NCBI GenBank assembly: GCA_949948735.1
Contig: CATLGV010000001.1
Span: 124,001-188,000 of the forward strand
Reading direction: 5' to 3'
DNA length: 64,000 bases
DNA from: an uncultured Lachnospiraceae bacterium
GTDB lineage: Bacteria; Bacillota; Clostridia; Lachnospirales; Lachnospiraceae
Part shown: piece after piece, positions 19,554-28,229 of the stretch
How positions within the stretch are numbered: position 1 is the stretch's first letter
Layout: each line of letters begins with the position of its first letter
Notes under the pieces: generated by a model
Seen by the model: only the letters and a program-made list of their open reading frames with translations
Told to the model about the DNA's origin: nothing
Database searches by the model: none
Program-made: the position numbers and the translations under genes

Positions 19554-20960
19554 TCAGCCAAACAGGGATACATTGCTTTCAGAATCGTCGAACAGCGTAA
19601 GCTGCCGGTATGTCATCCCGTCCTTGTCAAACGGAAGCTTCTCGTGCAGGGAGAGCAGATTGCGGGTGATGTAGTCCTCGTCCAGCTTTGTCCGATACAT
19701 CATCCTCCCGCTGCACGTGATGAAGTATAACGCCCGCTTCAACACGACGCCCAGCTTCTTCAAATGCTCGAATGTAAGCGCTCCGCTCCTCCTCGCCCCG
19801 CAAATCCGCTGCGCACTCTTCACGCCGATGCCCGGAACGCGCAGCAGCGTATGGTAGTCCGCACGGTTGATTTCCACCGGGAACTGCTCCAAATGCTTCA
19901 GCGCCCAATCGCACTTGGGGTCCAGCAGCACGTTGAAGTTCGGCCTCTTTTCATCCAAAAGCTCCTCCACGCGGAAATGATAGAACCGCAGCAGCCAGTC
20001 CGCCTGATACAGACGGTGCTCCCGCAGCAGCGGCGTCGCAGTCCCCCGCGCAGGCAGCGCCTTGTCGTCATTTACCCCCACATATGCGGAATAGAACACT
20101 CTCTTGAGCTGAAAGCTGTCATAAAGCCCCTGCGCTACCGCCATAACCTGATAATCGCTCTCCGGCGTCGCGCCGATAATCATCTGCGTAGACTGCCCGG
20201 CAGGCACAAAGGAAGGCGCGTTCCGATAAACCGCCAGCTCCTGCTTCCCCTGCGCGATCCCGTTCTGAATCTGACGCATCGGCGTCAGAATATTTTTCCG
20301 GTGCTTGTTCGGCGCAAGCCGGCTCAACCCCTCCGCCGTGGGCAGCTCCAGATTAACGCTCATCCTGTCCGCAAGATATCCCGTCTTTTGAATCAGCGCC
20401 GCATCTGCCCCGGGAATCCCCTTCACATGCACATACCCCCGGAACCGGTAGACATTCCTGAGCTTATACAGCGTCGCGTAAATTAATTCCATTGTATAAT
20501 TCGGATTATTGACAATCCCGGAGCTGAGGAACAACCCTTCGATATAATTGCGGCGGTAAAAGTTCATCGTCAGCTCGCAGACCTCGTCCGGCGTAAAGGT
20601 TGCCCGCGGGACATCGTTGCTCCTGCGGTTGAGGCAATATTTACAGTCGTAAATGCATTCATTTGACAGCAAAATCTTCAACAGGGAAATGCATCTGCCG
20701 TCCGCCGAAAAGCTGTGGCAAATACCCGCCGCAAGACAGTTACCCATATCCCTCCCGTTGCCCTTCCGGTCAACGCCTGAGCTGGTACAGGCCACATCGT
20801 ATTTCGCAGCGTCGGATAAAATCTCCAGCTTCTCCATGACGCTCTGCCGGTCTTTCATAAAGGTCTCTACGCCGCCACTGTCTCTATTATAAGGGACCGC
20901 CTCCTCCGCTAAGGGTAAGCCCTTAATAGCAGGGAAGTCCTGCACACGCTCTGACTGCAT
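19554..20960 (-). CDS. Putative DNA modification/repair radical SAM protein with HhH motif (TIGR03916-like)
   Basis: MGNCLAAGICHSFSADGRCISLLKILLSNECIYDCKYCLNRR; C-terminal LLRVPGIGVKSAQRICGARR; RBS GAGGTGAT before ATG 20960. Confidence 0.92.
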   Translation of the reverse strand: MQSERVQDFPAIKGLPLAEEAVPYNRDSGGVETFMKDRQSVMEKLEILSDAAKYDVACTSSGVDRKGNGRDMGNCLAAGICHSFSADGRCISLLKILLSNECIYDCKYCLNRRSNDVPRATFTPDEVCELTMNFYRRNYIEGLFLSSGIVNNPNYTMELIYATLYKLRNVYRFRGYVHVKGIPGADAALIQKTGYLADRMSVNLELPTAEGLSRLAPNKHRKNILTPMRQIQNGIAQGKQELAVYRNAPSFVPAGQSTQMIIGATPESDYQVMAVAQGLYDSFQLKRVFYSAYVGVNDDKALPARGTATPLLREHRLYQADWLLRFYHFRVEELLDEKRPNFNVLLDPKCDWALKHLEQFPVEINRADYHTLLRVPGIGVKSAQRICGARRSGALTFEHLKKLGVVLKRALYFITCSGRMMYRTKLDEDYITRNLLSLHEKLPFDKDGMTYRQLTLFDDSESNVSLFG

Positions 20961-20987
20961 CTGACATCACCTCGCAACTGTTTATTT

Positions 20988-21036
20988 CGAATATTTGTTC
21001 TATTCTTAGAATATCAAACATTTGTTCGTATGTCAA
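20988..21036 (-). promoter_or_regulatory. Sigma-70 promoter with two LexA/SOS-like boxes
   Basis: -35 TTGACA (21031-21036), 17-nt spacer, -10 TATTCT (21008-21013); boxes CAAACATTTGTTCG (21015-21028) and CGAATATTTGTTCT (20988-21001). Confidence 0.8.
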
Positions 21037-21053
21037 TGCTTTATTTTTTTCTT

Positions 21054-21464
21054 TTATTCTTTATACCGCATAGCAATACAGGTTTCATTAAAACCGCAAT
21101 GCTTCCAAAAGGCCAATCCGCTTTTATTCCAGGGTAATACTTCCACATCCATTTCTTTTGCTTCTAAATGCTTTAGCAGCATTTGAAACGCCTGCGTGCC
21201 ATAATGATGTTTTCTGTAATTTCTGTCTATGAAAAATTGCCGTAAATAAACCGGATTACTCGTATTTCGAACGAGCGCATATCCAATTGTCTGACTGTCC
21301 TCAATGAAAAAGTAAGCGCTGTAATCCGTTTCCAAAAATTCCTTCATTCGCTTTTCCAATTCACGGATATTCATAGCATTATCACTTTTTTCGTCTTCTA
21401 TAAGCTGCTTATTTAACAAAGCAAGTTCGCCTACATCTTTAATAGAACATTTTTGAAGCTGCAT
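21054..21464 (-). CDS. GNAT family N-acetyltransferase
   Basis: YLRQFFIDRNYRKHHYGTQAFQMLLKHLEAKEMDVEVLPWNKSGLAFWKHCGF. Confidence 0.85.
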   Translation of the reverse strand: MQLQKCSIKDVGELALLNKQLIEDEKSDNAMNIRELEKRMKEFLETDYSAYFFIEDSQTIGYALVRNTSNPVYLRQFFIDRNYRKHHYGTQAFQMLLKHLEAKEMDVEVLPWNKSGLAFWKHCGFNETCIAMRYKE

Positions 21465-21515
21465 CGCATTCCTCCACAAAATATACTTTTGTCAACCAAA
21501 AGCTTCCTGACTGCT

Positions 21516-22373
21516 TCACACGAATCGCGGTTCCTCAAATGTCAGTCCGTTTTCCAGAAGATGCTCTATAAACACCTTGTAATATTCCGGCAGCATTTCC
21601 TCCGTCTCATCATGCGCATGCATTAAAAGAATATGCCGGTTGTTCTCCCCCGAATCAATAACCCCGCCGTAAGCAGCGGCGCATGAGCCTTGATGCGCCC
21701 CAAGGGAAATGTGTCTTTTAGACACATTGGTATTGACCCTCGCGGCATTCGCCAAACCGACCCTGTTGGTTTTATGCTCGTGCAAGCACGGCGCCTGGCT
21801 CATTGCCCGCGGAAATAAAGCGGCGCCGAGCTCCGGATTGGCGTCATGCATCCTTTCCCATACGGACTCTCTGGTAAATCCGGAATTGGGGCGGATCTTA
21901 TACTCCATAAAATCAAACGTCCAGAACGTGTCGATATCCGTATCCAGACCGTTTTCTTTCCACCATGGATATGTAATCTGCGTATCATCCACCTTATGAA
22001 ATCCGTTTTCTCTGAAATACCGCTGTAACGCCGCCTTGTTTTCCCCGCCCTTATCTCCGTAAGGAAAGCGAAACGGTCTCACCGTCCGCTTTGCGCCAAT
22101 GTCCTGATATAATTTATCAAGGACGCGCTCACAACTTTCAATTTCCTGAATACACGCTGCCATCGGCAGCGATGAAAACGCGGGATGCGAATAACTGTGA
22201 TTTCCCACAATCATGCCGTTCTTCACAGCGTAAGCCGCTTCTTCATAATAACGCTCGATATTTCGTCCGATTGCGAAAAATATCGCTTTTATTTTTTTCT
22301 CATTTAAATAATCCACTATCGCGGGTGTGTTTTTGGATGGAAAATCATCCATGGTTAAAATCGCGCTGTTCAT
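21516..22373 (-). CDS. Polysaccharide deacetylase family protein with an in-frame repeat-derived insertion
   Basis: AILTMDDFPSKNTPAIVDYLNEKKIKAIFFAIGRN, GNHSYSHPAFSS, RPFRFPYGDKG, HILLMHAHDETEEMLPEYYK. Confidence 0.85.
   Translation of the reverse strand: MNSAILTMDDFPSKNTPAIVDYLNEKKIKAIFFAIGRNIERYYEEAAYAVKNGMIVGNHSYSHPAFSSLPMAACIQEIESCERVLDKLYQDIGAKRTVRPFRFPYGDKGGENKAALQRYFRENGFHKVDDTQITYPWWKENGLDTDIDTFWTFDFMEYKIRPNSGFTRESVWERMHDANPELGAALFPRAMSQAPCLHEHKTNRVGLANAARVNTNVSKRHISLGAHQGSCAAAYGGVIDSGENNRHILLMHAHDETEEMLPEYYKVFIEHLLENGLTFEEPRFV
21662..21813. repeat. Multi-hairpin repeat element embedded in the deacetylase ORF (boundaries approximate)
   Basis: Contains AATGTGTCTTTTAGACACATT hairpin and the 38-nt segment shared with 13905-13942; near-inverted GCGCATGAGCC/GGCTCATTGCCC near the ends. 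Confidence 0.6.
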
Positions 22374-22434
22374 CCGTTCTCCCTCTTCATCTGTAAATAC
22401 TGTCTGAATAATATGCCTCATCTTGGAAGCTGTC

Positions 22435-22560
22435 TAAGGAAACGCTGATTAAATCAGCATTTCCTTAGAGCCTCCGGCGAATGCACACGGATTTGCAAGG
22501 GAAACTGCTGCTTCGCAGCGCAAATCCGGTGCGGGAAACGCTTTAATCAGCGTTTCCCTA
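22435..22560. mobile_element. MITE-like element, 126 bp with 19-bp terminal inverted repeats
   Basis: TAAGGAAACGCTGATTAAA...TTTAATCAGCGTTTCCCTA (18/19 match), internal hairpins, no ORF. Confidence 0.75.
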
Positions 22561-23130
22561 AATATCCAAATACCATATAAACTGAATTTCGTTTCTTACT
22601 TCAGGCTCTAAATAATAAGCATACATATCTATCTTAGATAACATGGCGCCCTGTTTTTGATAAAATTTACATGCCGGAACGTTGTTATTCTGACATTCAA
22701 TAATCATTTGTCGGTACCCAGCCCTTTTCGCATCTAAAACGCCCATATCCAGCAGCTTTTGTCCAATTCCTTTGTGTTTATACGCGTCAGCAATGCGAAT
22801 ATCCCATAATACACAGGCGTCTTCCCTGCCATAAAGCATATTCAACCTTTCCGTTTTGCCGGCAACTGTCATCGCTCCGACAGGGACGTCGCCGTCAAAC
22901 GCCATATAAAATTTCCAATTCGCAATATCAAATCTCTTTTCATACGCTGCAGCGCGCTCATAGATGCTCAGGTCTTTGATATAAGGTTCAACCTGCACCT
23001 CTTTCAGAATAAAACCGCCCAGGCCATTCTCAATTCTTTCGACTTTATATTCCGAATTTACATTTACATTCATAGCAACCGTGTCATATAACGCTAAAAA
23101 GGATTTATCTACTTCCTTAACCGTAATCAT
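22558..23130 (-). CDS. GNAT family N-acetyltransferase
   Basis: VLWDIRIADAYKHKGIGQKLLDMGVLDAKRAGYRQMIIECQNNNVPACKFYQKQGA; RBS AAAGGAG; stop codon lies in the MITE end. Confidence 0.85.
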   Translation of the reverse strand: MITVKEVDKSFLALYDTVAMNVNVNSEYKVERIENGLGGFILKEVQVEPYIKDLSIYERAAAYEKRFDIANWKFYMAFDGDVPVGAMTVAGKTERLNMLYGREDACVLWDIRIADAYKHKGIGQKLLDMGVLDAKRAGYRQMIIECQNNNVPACKFYQKQGAMLSKIDMYAYYLEPEVRNEIQFIWYLDI

Positions 23131-23330
23131 TTCTATAACCAGACTCCTTTCATAGTCTGCAAATTCCATGCGGGTTTGTTCACAACAATGAAAAGCACAA
23201 TCTTTCCTTCCCAATCAGGTATGCATCATTTTATCACATATTGTGGAAAAAAACTACTTCGTTGTATGTTTTGATAACAATTCAGCCTTCGGCTTCCTGC
23301 TACAGGTTTTGAGCTCCTGTATTGAAAAAG

Positions 23331-23359
23331 ATGACAATATCGACGTATTTTGATATAAT
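23331..23359 (+). promoter_or_regulatory. Sigma-70-like promoter for the alpha/beta hydrolase
   Basis: ATGACA-17 nt-TATAAT, followed by AAGGAGG and ATG 23393. Confidence 0.65.
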
Positions 23360-23392
23360 CAGGGAAGAAAACGCGCAGCAAGGAGGGTTCCC

Positions 23393-24982
23393 ATGTTTCA
23401 TTTCGGTTTTTCATATACAGGATTTGTGTATCTTATGATGCTGTTTATCCCCAATATCATTTGGGCAAAGCATAAGCCCACAGATTATGAACAATATGCC
23501 CAAAAAGAGAACAAAATTTTACAGCTGCTGGAAAGAATCGGCGAAGCGCTGGTATGCTGCCTGGCGCTGATATTCTCCGATTTCAATATCAGACCGCTCT
23601 CCCTGTGGTCCGGATGGCTGTTCATCTCCTTTGCGCTGATGCTTTTGTATGAGATTTACTGGATTCAATACTTCCGAAGCGAAAAAAACATGTCCGATTT
23701 TTACAGGAGCATCTGCAAAATTCCGGTTGCGGGAGCCACCTTACCGGTGTGCGCGTTCTTTTTGCTCGGCATATACGGCTGCAATGCGTTTCTTCTTATT
23801 TCGACAGTTATTCTGGGAATCGGCCATATTGGCATTCATTGGAACCATTATAAAAGTATATCCGAAGGGACGAAGAAGAAAAACATTTTCCTTCGCATTA
23901 TAAAAGGAACCGCGGCTGTCATTATTTCAGTCCTTTTATGCGCCGCCGCTGTGATTATCGGATGCAGAAATTTCAATTATATAACCTCGTATATCCATTG
24001 TGACAGGGGTGTGAATGAGGGCGTCTATATCCCGCTTGGCGGCCAGAAGCAATATCTGCTGATTCAGGGAGCGGATACGACAAACCCTGTTATCATCTGG
24101 CTGCACGGCGGCCCTTCCAGCCCGGATGCCTTCGTGAATTATACTTTTCAGAAATATCTTGTGGACGATTATACCATCATCAACTGGGATCAGCGGGGAT
24201 GCGGCAGAACCTATTTCCGGAATGCGGATACCGATACCGCAAACAAAACGGCTTCCTTTGAGCAGGCCCAGGCCGACTTAAACGAGCTTGTCCATTATGC
24301 CTGCGAGCGCTTTCACACAGAAAAAGTGATTATTGTCGGGCATTCCTACGGCACTATGCTCGGAAGCCGGTATGTCCTGGCGCACCCGGAAAAGGTTCTG
24401 GCCTATATCGGCGTCGGACAGATGGTCACGCTGGAAAGCGAGCTTTACTGCTACGAAGACGCACTGGAAAAGGCGGCAGCACTTGGTGACGACACGCAGA
24501 CACTGGAAGCCGCTTATCAGAGCTATATAGCGGATAAATCCCTCGCAAACATGATGAATTTGAGAAAATATACCCATAAATATCATGTGGCTGAAAAATC
24601 CGCAAATACCATTGGGACTGGCATTACCTCTCCTTATATGGGAATAGACGACGCGCGATGGTTTTTAAAACAGGCCGGAGATTTTGATGAATATACCGCC
24701 CTGAATAAGCAGCTGTTTGATTACATAGGGAAAACCGATGTGCGGGATTACGGATTAGACTGTCAGGTACCGGTGGGATTTATTATGGGCTCCGACGACT
24801 GGACAACGCCGGTAAAATACGCCGAAGCTTATTACAATATGATTTCCGCACCGCAAAAGCAATTCGCCCTGGTGGAGGGCTGCGGCCATATGCCGCAGTA
24901 TGATTCCCCTGAGGAGTTTTGCGATATATTGAAGGATATGCTATCCTCAATTGACCAAAGCACACATGCCTTTGTCAATTGA
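23393..24982 (+). CDS. Alpha/beta hydrolase with N-terminal membrane domain
   Basis: VIIWLHGGPSSPDAF, NWDQRGCGRT, VIIVGHSYGTMLGSRY, VEGCGHMPQYDSPEEF. Confidence 0.88.
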   Translation: MFHFGFSYTGFVYLMMLFIPNIIWAKHKPTDYEQYAQKENKILQLLERIGEALVCCLALIFSDFNIRPLSLWSGWLFISFALMLLYEIYWIQYFRSEKNMSDFYRSICKIPVAGATLPVCAFFLLGIYGCNAFLLISTVILGIGHIGIHWNHYKSISEGTKKKNIFLRIIKGTAAVIISVLLCAAAVIIGCRNFNYITSYIHCDRGVNEGVYIPLGGQKQYLLIQGADTTNPVIIWLHGGPSSPDAFVNYTFQKYLVDDYTIINWDQRGCGRTYFRNADTDTANKTASFEQAQADLNELVHYACERFHTEKVIIVGHSYGTMLGSRYVLAHPEKVLAYIGVGQMVTLESELYCYEDALEKAAALGDDTQTLEAAYQSYIADKSLANMMNLRKYTHKYHVAEKSANTIGTGITSPYMGIDDARWFLKQAGDFDEYTALNKQLFDYIGKTDVRDYGLDCQVPVGFIMGSDDWTTPVKYAEAYYNMISAPQKQFALVEGCGHMPQYDSPEEFCDILKDMLSSIDQSTHAFVN

Positions 24983-24987
24983 GAATA
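24942..24987. repeat. Dispersed palindrome, TTGACAA family, overlapping the 3' end of the hydrolase gene
   Basis: TATCCTCAATTGACCAAAGCACACATGCCTTTGTCAATTGAGAATA; supplies the C-terminal residues and TGA. Confidence 0.7.
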
Positions 24988-25014
24988 GGAACGCTAACCT
25001 TATAAGAAGGCGCC

Positions 25015-25563
25015 TCATTCGGCGCCGCCTGTGGAAGCGGCCGCAGTCCCTCCCGCCCCGCCGTCGGAACCGGCCGTAACGGCTTCTCCCGCCCCGCTGT
25101 CGGAGACAGTCTCCGAACCAGCCTCCAAAGCATCGCCGTTCTCTCCGCCTTCTTCTTCCTCCAGAACACTCTCATACTCCTTCGGGTGGTCATTCTGCTT
25201 CGCAAGCATTACCGCCATCGTATACATTTCCATACTGAAATTCATCAGAAACCTTTTGTCCTTCATCGGCACCCTGTCGCCATTCATAATCCGTTTGGCG
25301 ATTTTCAGCGCCCGCAGGAATTCCTTTCTGCTGTCTGCCGAAGTGCTTTCACTCTGCTCCGCCCGGTTGAGCATACTCCAATATTCGTTTGCGCTCACCG
25401 CAGGCTTGTCTTTCAAAAAGGAAAAGGCGCATCCGTCACGCTTTCCGATTACAGGAATGGTAAATGTATTGCTCTTTTTAGCAGGGGCATTGCCGGAAGC
25501 CTCAGCCGCCTTTGTATGATGATTGTCCGCCGATACCGTATGATTTACTTGAAGAACTGACAT
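25015..25563 (-). CDS. Uncharacterised protein with low-complexity Gly/Ala/Glu C-terminus
   Basis: 182-aa ORF; structured core YWSMLNRAEQSESTSADSRKEFLRALKIAKRIMNGDRVPMKDKRFLM. Confidence 0.65.
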   Translation of the reverse strand: MSVLQVNHTVSADNHHTKAAEASGNAPAKKSNTFTIPVIGKRDGCAFSFLKDKPAVSANEYWSMLNRAEQSESTSADSRKEFLRALKIAKRIMNGDRVPMKDKRFLMNFSMEMYTMAVMLAKQNDHPKEYESVLEEEEGGENGDALEAGSETVSDSGAGEAVTAGSDGGAGGTAAASTGGAE

Positions 25564-25626
25564 AAAATATTTCCCCTTTCCATCTTTTCTTATTGTATCG
25601 GCAGACTTCGCGTTATCTTTTAGCGC

Positions 25627-28080
25627 TCAGCCTCCTCCATTCGGAAAATTTTCCGTGGTTCTCATTGTTTCCACGCCGTAATCTGCTTCAGCCGTGATTC
25701 GGTAAATGCTTCGGTATTCCGCTCCTGACATCACGTAGCCCATTATCTCAAAGTCCTCCAATCCTGTCAGATAAATCACATGCAGCACCGTCTCGCCCTC
25801 GTAATCATCCGCCCAAATCATAATCGGCCGGTCATTTCCGCTGAGAATGGCATCCCAGATCCTGTCGTCTGCCTGATCACAGCTAAATGTGAGGAATTCT
25901 CTCGTCGACATGTTGCTTGGCAGCCAAATGGATTTCTCATACTTTTCCATAACCCCGTCATTATTCAAATCACACTGGTAATCCCATTCTTCTTCCGAAA
26001 TCTTCTCTTCCGCGCTGCCCTCTATGCATTCGTATTCGTCAATCGCTTCCTTATAAATAAGGCAGCTTTGCTCCATCTGCTCCGCCAGCGCACGGTACTT
26101 TTCTTCCCCGCATTCTGCAAGCCTGATGTCGTAGCCTTCGGCAATCAGCATAAGATCCGCGATTTCCGCCAGCTTACCATTCATATAGCAGGCAAGGCTT
26201 ATTCCGTTATATATTTTTTTGGTATAGTCATAGCAGGTTCTGCACAGATAGTTTCTCCCCTCGTAGGCAATCACAGCAAACTCTTCTTTTACGGACGAAA
26301 AGCTGTCGGTTCGCTGATAAGTGCCATCCGCGGCGCCCTTGTAAAAGACATAGTCCGTGAACCCGCCTGAGCCGCCGTAAAACTCCTCCGCAATAATATC
26401 CTCGATACCGTCATTATCCCCGTCTGCCACTACCATCACATAGTATCCGAAGCCCTCCATACTGTTCAACGCATTGCGCAGATCCATATTCTCTCTGGCA
26501 AGCGCAATGACCTCCTCCTGTGTCAATTCCCTGTCCTTTACCATGGCCTTTAAGGTCTCCAATTCCTGTCCCGTTAAAATAGCTTGTGTAATTTTATCGA
26601 CAAGGCCCTGCGGGATATACTTCACGGAGGATGCGGGCTTCTCCTCAGTGGCAACATAATGCCTCCGCTCATAGGTGTCCATTGGCGCCAGTCCCTCATA
26701 AAAGCATTCGTACAGCGCCTGACGCTCCGCTTCCCTTTGTCCCCACTCCTCCCGGGTAAATGCCTGATTCTGAAGCTCCTTTGCAAGCGCGTCGTCATAA
26801 ATGGTAAGCCGCATGGCGTCTCCCTGCCGCGCCTCCCTGCTCTCACGCCGCCTGACTAATGAGCTTCCTTCCCACTGCCAAAGCGACTCAATGTGGTCAA
26901 CATAGTTCCAGTCGCTCTCCTCCCCGGTAAATGTCCAGCCGCAGCTCCAGATGGTTTTTGTCTCTGGGAACAGCGCAACATAATTTGTCAGAAACGCCTC
27001 CGGCACCTGCGCCTGATGAAATACTTTATCCGCGGTATCCCAAAGAAATATCTCTTTTCCCTGCGCAAGCGCCATGTCAAGGCAGCCGTCAAAATTGTAA
27101 TCCTTAAAATCAACCCTGCCCCTTGTAACCGCCGAACGGAGCGTCTGATAGGGCTGCTGAAAACTCCCCTGCCAAAACAGCGTAAACTCCTGCACGGCCC
27201 TCTCCCCGTCATCATAATATGTTATCAGAAACGGAGCGCCCTTGACAGGGCAGATTCTTCGAAAAATCATATTATAACGGCTGCTTTCCCGATCTCCGAC
27301 CTCACCATGTCGGTCCTTCCACCATACAGCGCCGTCGTCAAGCAGGCCGCCAAAGCTGTAGAGGCTTTCCGCCGCAACCTCCTCCACAAGATACACATCC
27401 TTCTCACATACCAGTATATATCCGTTTTTCCCCTCCCTCGCATAAGTCAGCAGAAGATGGCAGTCTCCCGCAGCGGGCTCATACAGGCGAAGGCACAAAG
27501 CAGTCTCCGGCAGCAGCTCCAGCAGCGCATCTATGAGCTCCCGCCTGTACACCGTCTGCTCCTCCGTCTTATACGCCGCACAATAATGGGAAAGCCAAAT
27601 ACGCGGCGGCAGAGCGCCGTTCTCCATATATTCTCCGTTATCCCTGATTCGCTCCGCGTTTATCAGGTCAACAATCCTGCCTTCTTCTTTCGACGCAATT
27701 TCCTCTACCGTTACCTCCCTGGGAATCTGAAGCTCCAATTGGCCGTAGGTCAGCACGTTATCCTGCACTGTCACCGCCGTATCAAGCCGTGTCAGTTCAA
27801 CCGGCGGCATCCAGGTTCCGGCTCTGGTAAGCAGCCGCTCTATCCTCTCGGCCGTACCGCTGCCTGTCTCCGCGTCGTCCATACCGGCACAGGCAGCGCC
27901 GGTATTCCCGGACGCCGACAGCGCGATACAGCTTGCCGGCTGTCCTGAGTGCCGCCCGCCGCCCTGCTGTGCCGCGCATCCGGAGAGTATGCCTGCCATA
28001 ATGCTTATCAGAATACCTGACAGCATGTAGATAACATATGTTGTTGAATGATATCCTTTTCTTCCGTTTTTCCCTTTCAT
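25627..28080 (-). CDS. Large putative lipoprotein of unknown function
   Basis: Lipobox ILSGCAAQ; several EF-hand/VCBS-like acidic loops DYNFDGCLD, DGDNDGIED, DLNNDGVME. Confidence 0.75.
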   Translation of the reverse strand: MKGKNGRKGYHSTTYVIYMLSGILISIMAGILSGCAAQQGGGRHSGQPASCIALSASGNTGAACAGMDDAETGSGTAERIERLLTRAGTWMPPVELTRLDTAVTVQDNVLTYGQLELQIPREVTVEEIASKEEGRIVDLINAERIRDNGEYMENGALPPRIWLSHYCAAYKTEEQTVYRRELIDALLELLPETALCLRLYEPAAGDCHLLLTYAREGKNGYILVCEKDVYLVEEVAAESLYSFGGLLDDGAVWWKDRHGEVGDRESSRYNMIFRRICPVKGAPFLITYYDDGERAVQEFTLFWQGSFQQPYQTLRSAVTRGRVDFKDYNFDGCLDMALAQGKEIFLWDTADKVFHQAQVPEAFLTNYVALFPETKTIWSCGWTFTGEESDWNYVDHIESLWQWEGSSLVRRRESREARQGDAMRLTIYDDALAKELQNQAFTREEWGQREAERQALYECFYEGLAPMDTYERRHYVATEEKPASSVKYIPQGLVDKITQAILTGQELETLKAMVKDRELTQEEVIALARENMDLRNALNSMEGFGYYVMVVADGDNDGIEDIIAEEFYGGSGGFTDYVFYKGAADGTYQRTDSFSSVKEEFAVIAYEGRNYLCRTCYDYTKKIYNGISLACYMNGKLAEIADLMLIAEGYDIRLAECGEEKYRALAEQMEQSCLIYKEAIDEYECIEGSAEEKISEEEWDYQCDLNNDGVMEKYEKSIWLPSNMSTREFLTFSCDQADDRIWDAILSGNDRPIMIWADDYEGETVLHVIYLTGLEDFEIMGYVMSGAEYRSIYRITAEADYGVETMRTTENFPNGGG

Positions 28081-28229
28081 CTATTTTGTACTCCTGTTAG
28101 TGTTCTCTGATAAAATGCCATTTTGCGCATATTCTGTTTATGGGTTACAAATCCATCCCCGATGAATACCTCTACTTTACGCCCCATATGCATCAAAGTT
28201 GCATCATAAATGAAAAAGTTCCGAATTTT

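Noticed and set aside
21657-21818. AATAA target-site duplication around the deacetylase insertion
   Set aside because: The implied inserted length is not a multiple of three, so the 5-bp match is probably chance; true boundaries are unknown
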